The translations under genes and the position numbers were made by a program. Below are positions 34,515 through 42,483 of a stretch of 64,000 nt of DNA, piece by piece. Below the pieces are notes generated by a model. The model ran no database searches. It had not been told where the DNA came from and saw only the letters and a program-made list of their open reading frames with translations. The stretch's first letter is position 1; each line of letters begins with the position of its first letter. This DNA is from CBFIDE01 sp965661265 (GTDB lineage Bacteria > Bacteroidota > Bacteroidia > Flavobacteriales > Schleiferiaceae), in NCBI GenBank assembly GCA_965661265.1, contig CBFIDE010000004.1, positions 62,001 to 126,000 of the forward strand. Direction: 5' to 3'.

Positions 34515-37364
34515 TTATTGCAAATTGTATCTAAATCTTAGCTTAAATGTTGTTCCAGGACTCCACTTTGAGTAAAGTTGAGAATCCGCTTGATAAGATT
34601 CAAAAACTCTTTCACGATCATCGCCTAAAATATTATCAATTCCTAAACCTACTTGATATTGTTTCTTCTCGCCAAAAGACTTCAATAAGTTAAGGTTCAA
34701 ACTATGAAATGGTAATTCATAAACATCTGGGTTTTGCGTAATTCCTACTAAGAACAACTTCTTTCCTTGTACATTATAAAAAAGACCTGTTTCTATTCCA
34801 GACTTAGGTTCAGTATAAGCTAAACCAACATTCACTAAATATGGAGATTGACCTTGCATTTGTCTATAATCTAAAATTTCTTCACCAACTCTTGCATTGT
34901 TCTTTCTAGAAACCAATTCTTGTTCTGCATAAGAAACTCTAGAATCAATTAGAGAAACATTAGCATTGATACTTACAGACTCTAACTTAGGATTAATAAA
35001 ATCTAAATTCTTTCTTACCTCAAACTCTAATCCTACAACTCTTGCGTCACCCACATTCTGTGGTTGAAAATCATTTGGAGCAGCCTCATTATAAGCAACA
35101 ACTTCAATTGGATTGGTAAAGTCCTTATAGAAAGCACTAACAGAGAATGTTTGGCCTTTCTTCATAAAGTACTCCCATCTCAAATCTAAATTATTGATAT
35201 CCGTCTCATCTAATTCCGGATTTCCAATAAATCTTCTTCCCGTATAGAAATCTAAAATATTAACTGCTGAAATTTCCTTAAACGATGGTCTAGCAATAGT
35301 TCTAGAGTACGAAAATCTAATGTTTTGATCTTCAGTGGCACTAAAAATCAAATTAGCGCTAGGGAATAATTTAGTAGAGCTAATGAAGTTTTCATTCTCA
35401 TAATCCACTGGCAAACCTTCTGGGCCCGTTGGATCCGTACCCGTATAATATTGGTTATAATTCTCAAGTCTTACACCGGCGATAGCCTTAAGTCTAGTAG
35501 CAAATTGAAACTCTTCAGAGACATATACAGAAGCATTAGTCTGAGTGGACTCATAAGTATTACCTGGCTCTCTTGAAGTATTGCTACCAACCGTTGCGTA
35601 ATAACTACCGGTTCCGGATTGAACGTCCCATATATTACCATCTGCCAGAAGTTCGTCTGCATTTCCAGTATAATTAGATACACCGATATCCTGAAGTTGG
35701 TAGTTTAAGATTTCATAGTTTCTTCTTTTATAAGTAAAACCCGTTCCGAACTTTAATTTTGCTGGAAAGTTCCAAGTTTTATGTTCTCTCATTAGATCAA
35801 CCCTTGCCGGCACATCTATTTCATTTAAGTTTCTCCATAATCTCGGAGGCCAATCTGCCTCACTTGCGTCGATAGCATAGTCCTGACCATCAAAAACGTA
35901 AGGTGTAGAGCGGATGTCCTTATCTAAGATCACTGCAAGGGTTGGGGATATTTTCCAATCAAAAACCCAAGTAGCATCTTCATTCAATAAATGATTTCCA
36001 CTTAACAAAACATTAGTAATAGATCTCTGGCTATATTCTAAAACATCTCTATAAATGACATTTGCATTTTCTACAATGTTAGAATCTAAAAAATAAGCTG
36101 CTTTTTTTTCACCATTTTGCAGATGCATTATATTCAATCTGTACTTAGCCGTCTTAGATTTTAAAGCTAAACCAAGCATTCCACTTAAAAAAGCATTATT
36201 GACTCCTGCAGGCCCTGTAGAAAGAATATTCTTTCTTAATGGGTTGACATCTAATTCATCTGCTTTAACATAGGAGTTATTTATAAACTCGCTGTAAAAT
36301 TCTGTATTATTCTTATAAGACAGGGAAGCATTTAAACCGAGCGTATACTTCTCATTTACTTTGTATTGGTTTCCACCGGATATACCAAAACTCAAATTCA
36401 TTAAAGAAGTTCCTTGAGCTGCAGCTAAGGTAGGGTTAAACCTTTCTGTTAGTTCTGCCGTTGATGGATCTCCAAGGACTGGGTTTGGGATACCCGTATT
36501 TGGATCTAATGGGTTTGTTCTTGTTCCATCATCAAATCCTAAGAAATCAAGCGAACCACCCTCATAGGTTCTAAAAGAATTATTGAAGTGCATACTAGGA
36601 TTAAATCCTGCACTTGCTGAAATGCTAAAGGTCTTTTTGTCTGGAAAGTCTTTAGTTTCAATATTTACAACACCACCAGTAAAATCAGCTGGTAAGTCAG
36701 CAGTAAAAGACTTTACTACTGTTATATTTTCTAGAATATTTGTTGGGAAAATATCCATTTGAATGGCATTTCTGTCTGGATCTAAACCAGGAACGTCCAT
36801 TCCGTTCAACATTGTTTTAGTATATCTATCGCCCAAACCACGCACATAAACATACTTACCTCCTTGAATAGAAACACCAGGAACCCTGTTTACTGCCGTA
36901 GCAGCATCACTATCGCCCACCTTTCTAAACTTCTGAGCTGAAATTCCATCCATTACATTGACAGACTTCTTTTTTAAACTCAATAATGCCGACTCAGTAT
37001 TCTTCATGGTCTCCGCTGTTACGGTGATCATTTCTAGCTCATTAGAAGCGTCCTTAAGTCTTATATTATCTAAGACAGTAACTTCTCCTGCCTTTATCTC
37101 TAAACCTTCTATTTTCACGGTAGCCAATCCAACAAAGGAAACTTCAAGAATATAAATTCCAGGCTCTGCTTTAATTTCAAATTTTCCATCAAAATCAGAA
37201 ACAGCTCCAGAACTAGTTCCTTTTAGAGCAGCGGCTGCATAAAATAGGGGTTCTCCGTTTGAGTCCTCATAAACAGTTCCTCTAAGAGTACCTTGCTGTG
37301 CCAGCGTTTGAATACTTAAACCAATACTTAGGATTACTAAAAATAATGATTGAAAGTTTTTCAT
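34515..37364 (-). CDS. TonB-dependent outer-membrane receptor
   Basis: A 949-residue receptor with signal peptide (NFQSLFLVILSIGLSIQTLAQ), a carboxypeptidase-regulatory-like domain (about residues 24-110, GTLRGTVYEDSNGEPLFYAA), a plug domain (about 125-235, with NRVPGVSIQGGKYVYVRGLG and LNGMDVPGLDPDRNAIQMD), and a 22-strand barrel ending in KLRFRYNLQ. No SusD-type gene is beside it; the partner is the beta-helix lipoprotein encoded immediately upstream. The ligand cannot be read from sequence. Genomic context with an Na/Pi transporter and PhoB/PhoR-like regulators suggests phosphate or a phosphorylated compound. Confidence 0.93.
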   Translation of the reverse strand: MKNFQSLFLVILSIGLSIQTLAQQGTLRGTVYEDSNGEPLFYAAAALKGTSSGAVSDFDGKFEIKAEPGIYILEVSFVGLATVKIEGLEIKAGEVTVLDNIRLKDASNELEMITVTAETMKNTESALLSLKKKSVNVMDGISAQKFRKVGDSDAATAVNRVPGVSIQGGKYVYVRGLGDRYTKTMLNGMDVPGLDPDRNAIQMDIFPTNILENITVVKSFTADLPADFTGGVVNIETKDFPDKKTFSISASAGFNPSMHFNNSFRTYEGGSLDFLGFDDGTRTNPLDPNTGIPNPVLGDPSTAELTERFNPTLAAAQGTSLMNLSFGISGGNQYKVNEKYTLGLNASLSYKNNTEFYSEFINNSYVKADELDVNPLRKNILSTGPAGVNNAFLSGMLGLALKSKTAKYRLNIMHLQNGEKKAAYFLDSNIVENANVIYRDVLEYSQRSITNVLLSGNHLLNEDATWVFDWKISPTLAVILDKDIRSTPYVFDGQDYAIDASEADWPPRLWRNLNEIDVPARVDLMREHKTWNFPAKLKFGTGFTYKRRNYEILNYQLQDIGVSNYTGNADELLADGNIWDVQSGTGSYYATVGSNTSREPGNTYESTQTNASVYVSEEFQFATRLKAIAGVRLENYNQYYTGTDPTGPEGLPVDYENENFISSTKLFPSANLIFSATEDQNIRFSYSRTIARPSFKEISAVNILDFYTGRRFIGNPELDETDINNLDLRWEYFMKKGQTFSVSAFYKDFTNPIEVVAYNEAAPNDFQPQNVGDARVVGLEFEVRKNLDFINPKLESVSINANVSLIDSRVSYAEQELVSRKNNARVGEEILDYRQMQGQSPYLVNVGLAYTEPKSGIETGLFYNVQGKKLFLVGITQNPDVYELPFHSLNLNLLKSFGEKKQYQVGLGIDNILGDDRERVFESYQADSQLYSKWSPGTTFKLRFRYNLQ

Positions 37365-37390
37365 GAATATGCAATAATCGTTGAATAATA

Positions 37391-37421
37391 AATGCTCGCC
37401 AAGGATGAGTTGGCGAGCATT
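37391..37421 (-). terminator. Intercistronic hairpin between lipoprotein and TonB receptor genes
   Basis: AATGCTCGCCAA (37391-37402) pairs perfectly with TTGGCGAGCATT (37410-37421) around a 7-nt loop. In transcription direction it is followed by TATTATT, a weak U tract. It lies in a 77-bp gap between two genes of the same strand, so it is more likely a partial terminator or processing site than a full stop. Confidence 0.65.
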
Positions 37422-37441
37422 TTAAAAAAGATATTTATTTC

Positions 37442-38692
37442 TTAGAAACCAGCTAAAGCTCCTTGTTGATTTGCATATGTCCAGCTAAAAGCTGAAATAT
37501 TAGCACCTACAGTAGAAGACGTAACTATCTTAGCGTTAGAAGCACCTAGAGAATTGAAAGCGTCCCCAGCTGTTGACTTATCAGCAAAGATATCAGCGAT
37601 TGTCATGTTACCAGAACTTAAGTGACTAGTGTTGATTTCCCAATTAGTAAATACAATATCACCTGCCTTATAGTTATCAGAAGAATCATCATCATCCAAT
37701 TCAACATCAGAAGACTCCTCAAAATTGAACCAATAAACATTTTCTACTGTTCCTTGAGCACCATCTCTAAAGTCAGCATACTCACGATTTTTGCTAGTTC
37801 CAAAAGCACCTTTCATAGAACCATTACGGATAGTAAATCCTGCTCTATAAGTACCTTCAGGTCCGTCAATCTCCATTCCATGGTCAGACTCAGGTCCAGC
37901 GATATAAACGATATTATCAAAAGTACCACTATAAGCTTGATCAATATCAAAAGCGTCATCACCTTGATCCCAAACTAAAACGTTTGTAAGGTTTACATTT
38001 CCACCAAATGGCTCAATACCATCATCAAGATTACCTACAACCTCAACATTGTTAATGGTTGTTCCAGCACCTACACCACCTAGAGTAAGACCGTTTAAGT
38101 CATTTCCTCCACCAAATGTAGTTCCGGCGTGACGGATAGAAACATAAGTGAATACACCTGAATTGTCATTATTATCTGGAGTAGTAGAACCATAACGACC
38201 ATAAGCATCATCAGCAGGAATTCCTTCAATTTGTTGTACATCAGAATCTGCAGAGATTTGAGCACGACCGTTGATAATAATACCTCCCCAAAGACCTCTA
38301 TTTGTAGAAGAAAGGTTAGTTCCAGCAGTTTGTCCAACAGTAATATTGTCTAAAATAGAAGTAAAGACAATAGGAGCAGCAGCAGTTCCGTTTGCCATAA
38401 TCTTACCACCTCTTGCAATAATTAAAGCAGAAGCTAAAGATTGTTGTCCTTCTCTACCCTTAATGATAGTTCCAGCATCAATTGTTAAAGTTACTGCTGA
38501 GTCAACAACAACACGACCAGCTAATTCATAAACATTATTAGCAGTCCAAGTCTCATCAGCTGAAATTAAGCCAGACTTGATAATATTAGCAGATGGTGGA
38601 TTAACTTTAGCTGGTTCTGGATCATCATCACAAGATGTCAGTGCAAAAGCAGCCATTAAGCTGAATAGAAATACTTTTTTAATTGTTTTCAT
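37442..38692 (-). CDS. Surface lipoprotein with right-handed beta-helix-like fold
   Basis: A 416-residue lipoprotein. The lipobox Cys21 (FALTSCDDDPEP) is followed by three Asp, a lipoprotein export signal pattern that in Bacteroidota directs proteins to the cell surface. The body is rich in short strands with recurring G/N/D turns (VTLTIDAGTIIKGREG, NRGLWGGIIINGRA, NVEVVGNLDDGIEPFGG, GDDAFDIDQAYSG), as in right-handed parallel beta-helices. No T9SS domain. It is the promoter-proximal gene of a two-gene unit with the TonB receptor, probably acting as its ligand-capturing partner (inference). The promoter carries the Pho-box-like repeats. Confidence 0.82.
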   Translation of the reverse strand: MKTIKKVFLFSLMAAFALTSCDDDPEPAKVNPPSANIIKSGLISADETWTANNVYELAGRVVVDSAVTLTIDAGTIIKGREGQQSLASALIIARGGKIMANGTAAAPIVFTSILDNITVGQTAGTNLSSTNRGLWGGIIINGRAQISADSDVQQIEGIPADDAYGRYGSTTPDNNDNSGVFTYVSIRHAGTTFGGGNDLNGLTLGGVGAGTTINNVEVVGNLDDGIEPFGGNVNLTNVLVWDQGDDAFDIDQAYSGTFDNIVYIAGPESDHGMEIDGPEGTYRAGFTIRNGSMKGAFGTSKNREYADFRDGAQGTVENVYWFNFEESSDVELDDDDSSDNYKAGDIVFTNWEINTSHLSSGNMTIADIFADKSTAGDAFNSLGASNAKIVTSSTVGANISAFSWTYANQQGALAGF

Positions 38693-38723
38693 TTTGAGTA
38701 ATTATTAGTTTTAGATTTCGGTG

Positions 38724-38768
38724 CAAAAGAACTGAGCTAATGTTAAACCCATGTTAATCAGATTTTAA
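38724..38768 (-). promoter_or_regulatory. Candidate PhoB-dependent promoter with three 11-bp-phased repeats
   Basis: Plus-strand coordinates: ATGTTAA (38740-38746), ATGTTAA (38751-38757), ATTTTAA (38762-38768), exactly 11 bp apart. Read toward the lipoprotein gene they are TTAAAAT, TTAACAT, TTAACAT, like the phased repeats of known Pho boxes. A -7-like TTCTTTTG (38724-38731) lies 8 bp downstream, and no TTTG is present at -33; the repeats occupy that position, as in activator-dependent promoters. Confidence 0.6.
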
Positions 38769-38792
38769 TAAAAACACATTCGTTTGCTTAGG

Positions 38793-38802
38793 TGAACGTT
38801 CA
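38793..38802. promoter_or_regulatory. Perfect 10-bp palindrome TGAACGTTCA
   Basis: A complete inverted repeat in the 250-bp divergent region between the lipoprotein gene and the response regulator gene, about 25 bp from the 11-bp repeats. It could be an operator for a dimeric regulator. A second pair of TTAACA/TTATCT sequences 11 bp apart lies at 38847-38863. Confidence 0.3.
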
Positions 38803-38918
38803 TGACAAATATCTTTTTCTAAAGAAAAATGAAGTCTATATGCTAGTTAACAATAGGTTATCTATCATTGACCTAGATTAAGGAATTGTAAAGTTGCCTA
38901 AGGCATGACTTATTGTAA

Positions 38919-38926
38919 TACTTTTG
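38919..38926 (+). promoter_or_regulatory. -7 element of the response regulator gene
   Basis: TACTTTTG, matching TAnnTTTG, 16 bp before the ATG at 38943. GTTG at 38893-38896 is a degenerate -33 candidate with 22-bp spacing. Confidence 0.55.
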
Positions 38927-38942
38927 TACAAACAATACTCTT

Positions 38943-39626
38943 ATGACTAATAGCGACTATAGACTTTTATTAGTAGATGATGAACCAGACATTCTTGAAT
39001 TTGTTGGATACAACTTACGTCAAGAAGGGTTTCAGGTTAAAACTGCCTCAAATGGAGAAGAGGGACTAAAGAAAGCCAAGGAGCTAAAACCACATCTGAT
39101 CTTACTAGATGTGATGATGCCCGGAATGGATGGAATTGAAACCTGTGATCAAATAAGAAAAACTCCTGATTTAGAGGATACTCTTATTGCATTCTTAACA
39201 GCAAGAGGTGAAGACTACAGTCAAGTTGCTGGCTTTGATGCAGGTGCTGATGATTATATAACCAAGCCCATAAAGCCTAAAGTTTTGGTAAGCAGAATTA
39301 AGGCACTCCTTAGAAGATATGGTCAATCTTCAAAAAACGGAAACATTATTGAAATTGGCGATTTAAGTATTGATCTAGATAAGTATCAAGTTACCTATGA
39401 AGGTAATAATCTAGATCTTCCTAGAAAGGAATTTGAACTTCTAAACTTATTGATCTCAAGGCCCGGAAAAGTGTTTCATAGAGATGAAATCTTAGGAACT
39501 ATTTGGGGAAATGATGTAGTTGTTGGTGGCAGAACTATTGATGTACATATTCGTAAACTCAGAGAGAAAATTGGCGATAAGTCTATCAAAACAGTAAAAG
39601 GAGTAGGATATAAATTTGAGAATTAA
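38943..39626 (+). CDS. PhoB/OmpR-family response regulator
   Basis: A 227-residue transcription factor. The receiver domain (1-120) has the acidic pocket VDDEPD, phospho-acceptor D56 in LLDVMMPGMDG, and the conserved Lys in DDYITKPIKP. The C-terminal winged helix (about 130-227) includes LPRKEFELLNLLISRPGKVF and VHIRKLREKIG ... IKTVKGVGYKFEN. This is the PhoB-like subclass. It is followed 66 bp later by a PhoR-like kinase, and is divergent from the lipoprotein/TonB-receptor unit with its 11-bp repeats, so it is a strong candidate for their regulator. Confidence 0.92.
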   Translation: MTNSDYRLLLVDDEPDILEFVGYNLRQEGFQVKTASNGEEGLKKAKELKPHLILLDVMMPGMDGIETCDQIRKTPDLEDTLIAFLTARGEDYSQVAGFDAGADDYITKPIKPKVLVSRIKALLRRYGQSSKNGNIIEIGDLSIDLDKYQVTYEGNNLDLPRKEFELLNLLISRPGKVFHRDEILGTIWGNDVVVGGRTIDVHIRKLREKIGDKSIKTVKGVGYKFEN

Positions 39627-39692
39627 ATCACTCAAACTTCTAATTTTCTTTAATATGTCCTGTATTGCTCTAGCAATACTTAAATTAGCGGA

Positions 39693-40733
39693 ATGCGTTT
39701 CGAAAAACCCAATATTCTTGCCTTCGGTATATCATGCCTATTAGGCATTATTGTTTTCTTACTAGGCATTTTCCAAAGCAACCTCATCCAAACGAATGTG
39801 AATTGGGGCAGCGTTGCTATTGGCTCTGTTATCTTTACTGTAATTGGCTACATTCTTATAAGACTCGCTGTTGAAGGCTTTATATATAATAAGGTTAAGA
39901 TTATTTATAAAAACATACATGATCTTAAGGTTGGCAACAAAACTGAAGTATTTGTAAGAAGTACCAATCTTGATTCAGTTACCAAAGATGTTTCTGAATG
40001 GGCCGAACAAAGACAAACAGAAATTGAAGATTTAAGAGCTAGAGAAACCTTTAGAAGAGAATTTATTGGTAATATTTCTCACGAACTAAAAACTCCTATC
40101 TTTAATATTCAGGGATATCTTCTTACTCTATTAGATGGAGCCTTAGATGATCCTGAAATCAATAGAAAGTATCTTAGAAGGGCCAATAAATCAGTTGAAA
40201 GAATGATCAACATCATTGAAGATTTAGAGACTATTACCAATCTAGAAGCCAACAGAGTTCATTTAAACTTAACCAATTTTGATCTTGTATCATTGGTTAA
40301 AGACAGTTTTGAACTACTCGAAGATTATGCCGCTAAAAACGGCATTCTGATGAAGTTAGGTAAAGACTATGAAAAGCCCATAAAGGTCAATGCAGATCGC
40401 CAAAAAATGGAGCAAGTACTGATGAATTTATTGGTAAATGCTATAAAATACTCCAAAGAAAAAGGTAAAGTAGAAGTCAAGTTCTTTGATATGCATAATA
40501 ATATCCTTGTTGAAATTGCTGATGACGGCATAGGAATTCCCGAATCAGATATCCCAAGAATATTTGAGCGCTTCTATAGGGTAGATAAAAGCAGGTCTAG
40601 GGACGCAGGAGGCACAGGACTTGGCCTATCAATTGTAAAACACATCATGGAGGCGCATAAGCAAACCATAAATGTTAGATCTAGTGAAAATGACGGATCA
40701 ACCTTTAGCTTCACTCTCAAGAAAAACCGCTAA
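39693..40733 (+). CDS. PhoR-like membrane sensor histidine kinase
   Basis: A 346-residue kinase. Two N-terminal membrane helices (about residues 10-26 and 40-58) are joined by only a dozen residues, so there is essentially no periplasmic sensor, as in PhoR. Unlike E. coli PhoR no clear PAS domain is seen; a short HAMP-like linker leads to the H box FIGNISHELKTPIFNIQG (His near residue 130). The N box VLMNLLVNAIKYSKEKG, G1 ADDGIGIPESD, F box IFERFYRVDKSRSRD and G2 GTGLGLSIVKHI are all intact. It pairs with the regulator upstream. Its last 36 bp overlap the convergent glycosyltransferase gene. Confidence 0.92.
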   Translation: MRFEKPNILAFGISCLLGIIVFLLGIFQSNLIQTNVNWGSVAIGSVIFTVIGYILIRLAVEGFIYNKVKIIYKNIHDLKVGNKTEVFVRSTNLDSVTKDVSEWAEQRQTEIEDLRARETFRREFIGNISHELKTPIFNIQGYLLTLLDGALDDPEINRKYLRRANKSVERMINIIEDLETITNLEANRVHLNLTNFDLVSLVKDSFELLEDYAAKNGILMKLGKDYEKPIKVNADRQKMEQVLMNLLVNAIKYSKEKGKVEVKFFDMHNNILVEIADDGIGIPESDIPRIFERFYRVDKSRSRDAGGTGLGLSIVKHIMEAHKQTINVRSSENDGSTFSFTLKKNR

Positions 40734-41750
40734 CTGTTCTAGGTTTTTATTAGCCTCAAGGGCGATTTTCCGTTTTGCACTTAAAATAAATTCTTCAGTC
40801 AATTTATGTAATTCATCTTGGTGAATAGTGTGGCAATTTCCTTTAACATTATGAAGTTCTGCTAAATACTCCTGTTCAGCTTGCCCAGGTGTTGGAATTA
40901 ATATTGCGGGTTTTGCTAGATGAGCATAATCCATTATTGAGCTATATCCAGACCTACTTATAACCAATGGGGCGTTATTTAATAAGTCCGAGATCATATC
41001 GGCGGAAGCCAAATTAATCAGTTCAATATTGGGCGGACACTTTCCATCCAAATCTTTCTCACTACCTCTTATTAAGATAAAATCCTGATTAACTTTGGAA
41101 AGCTCTTTTAAAAGGCCTTGCTCAAGTATAGTTCTTTGTGGCTCAGGTCCACTGAGCACTGCCAATATTTTTCCCTCGGCATTTGAATCTGATTTCTTAA
41201 GCGCAGACAAAGGACCTATATATTTAACACCCTTTCTTTTGCTTATTTCACCTGCCAGATCATTATTTGCTGTATCTGGAACCCAAATCTGAGAGTATTT
41301 ACTTTGGATATAATTGTGGATATATCGCACAAAGGTGCCAAAAAGCGGAAGTTTAAAATGTAATTGGTGGGTAATATAAATAGATGGAATCACCTTAGAA
41401 TAAGCTCCCATTCTATTATCAGAAATGATGTAATTCACCTTTTGCTTGACACAATAATTTTCAATAATTCTATTCTCCTTTTTTATCAGCTTAGGCCAGT
41501 ATAAAGCTTGGTTTCCAAGACTGATTAATTGACTATTGGTCTTACTATACCTAATATTATAGCTTGGCAGAACTAGGTGATCAAGGTCTGGAAACTCCTT
41601 TTGCAAATAATTTAAGGCAAGACCATCAGATGCCAAGACACATTCATAACCTAAGTTTTTGAAACTCTTAATTATAGGCACAGTCCTACTAGCATGACCG
41701 AGGCCCCAGTTTAAAATGGCAAAGAGAATTTTAGGTTTTGAGCTCTTCAT
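40698..41750 (-). CDS. GT28/MurG-like glycosyltransferase
   Basis: A 350-residue GT-B fold transferase. The N-terminal glycine motif ILFAILNWGLGHASRTVPII and the C-terminal donor-binding region (APLVISRSGYSSIMDYAHLAKPAILIPTPGQAEQEYLAE) resemble MurG and related UDP-sugar transferases, including the Q-x2-Q-like acceptor residues. Too divergent from MurG to be the lipid II enzyme; glycolipid or polysaccharide synthesis is more likely. No linked glycan cluster is visible. It overlaps the kinase gene end by 36 bp and is divergent from trmB. Confidence 0.8.
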   Translation of the reverse strand: MKSSKPKILFAILNWGLGHASRTVPIIKSFKNLGYECVLASDGLALNYLQKEFPDLDHLVLPSYNIRYSKTNSQLISLGNQALYWPKLIKKENRIIENYCVKQKVNYIISDNRMGAYSKVIPSIYITHQLHFKLPLFGTFVRYIHNYIQSKYSQIWVPDTANNDLAGEISKRKGVKYIGPLSALKKSDSNAEGKILAVLSGPEPQRTILEQGLLKELSKVNQDFILIRGSEKDLDGKCPPNIELINLASADMISDLLNNAPLVISRSGYSSIMDYAHLAKPAILIPTPGQAEQEYLAELHNVKGNCHTIHQDELHKLTEEFILSAKRKIALEANKNLEQLAVFLESEAKG

Positions 41751-41769
41751 AAGATTTGCTAATTTAAAG

Positions 41770-41801
41770 TTTGAAGACTAACCAACAGAGAAGTACTTTT
41801 G
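41770..41801 (+). promoter_or_regulatory. trmB promoter, full consensus, next to the start codon
   Basis: TTTG (41770-41773), 20 bp, TACTTTTG (41794-41801). The trmB ATG is at 41806, only 4 bp on, so the mRNA would be leaderless or nearly so. Confidence 0.7.
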
Positions 41802-41805
41802 ACAA

Positions 41806-42483
41806 ATGGGAAGAAAAAAATTAGAACGCTTTCAAGAGAACGAAAGTTTTCCTCATGTTATTGAACCAAGCAGAGCAGAAGCACTAGAAGGACTAAGCCT
41901 GAAATCTAACTGGAATAAGGATTTCTTTAAAAATGACAAGCCAATTGTTTTAGAATTAGGATGCGGAAAAGGAGAGTATACAGTTGCTCTTGCAAAGAAA
42001 TATCCAGATAAAAACTTTGTGGGAATTGACGTAAAAGGAGCTCGAATTTGGTATGGAGCAGAAGAAGTTCATAGAGAAAACATCAAGAATGCTGCTTTTA
42101 TTAGAACACAAGTAGAGCTTATTGACTATTGTTTTGAAGAAAATGAAGTCAGCGAGATTTGGATCACTTTTCCAGATCCTCAAATAAAGCATAAAAGAAG
42201 AAAGCATAGATTAACACATCCAGAGCTTCTTGCACGCTATAAAAAAATTCTTAAGCCAGAAGGAATCATTCATTTGAAAACAGATAGCGAATTTCTTCAT
42301 GGCTATACAGTAGCTATTTTAGAGTCTAATGGTCATAAAATATTGAAGGCTTTTCATGATATAGACCGTCAATTACTAGATAAGGAAGATGTTCTTCATT
42401 CTGTTCAAACTTATTATGAGGGAGTTTTTAGAGAGAAAGGAAAGACTGTAACTTATCTCAAATTTCAATTAGGTGGAAACTAG
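41806..42483 (+). CDS. trmB: tRNA (guanine-N7-)-methyltransferase
   Basis: A 225-residue SAM-dependent methyltransferase that modifies G46 in tRNA variable loops. SAM-binding motif LELGCGKGEYTVALAKKYP, second acidic strand FVGIDVKGARIWYGAEE, and the TrmB-specific WITFPDPQIKHKRRKHRL are all present. Length is standard. The start at 41806 is the first ATG and the only one near the family N-terminus; no ribosome-binding site fits in the available leader. It overlaps the alkyltransferase-like gene by 11 bp and begins a three-gene unit trmB-ATL-rsmI. Confidence 0.95.
   Translation: MGRKKLERFQENESFPHVIEPSRAEALEGLSLKSNWNKDFFKNDKPIVLELGCGKGEYTVALAKKYPDKNFVGIDVKGARIWYGAEEVHRENIKNAAFIRTQVELIDYCFEENEVSEIWITFPDPQIKHKRRKHRLTHPELLARYKKILKPEGIIHLKTDSEFLHGYTVAILESNGHKILKAFHDIDRQLLDKEDVLHSVQTYYEGVFREKGKTVTYLKFQLGGN

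Noticed and set aside
34515..38692. A SusC/SusD polysaccharide utilisation locus.
   Set aside because: No SusD-like protein or glycoside hydrolase is present; the partner of the TonB receptor is a beta-helix-type lipoprotein and the neighbours point to phosphate.
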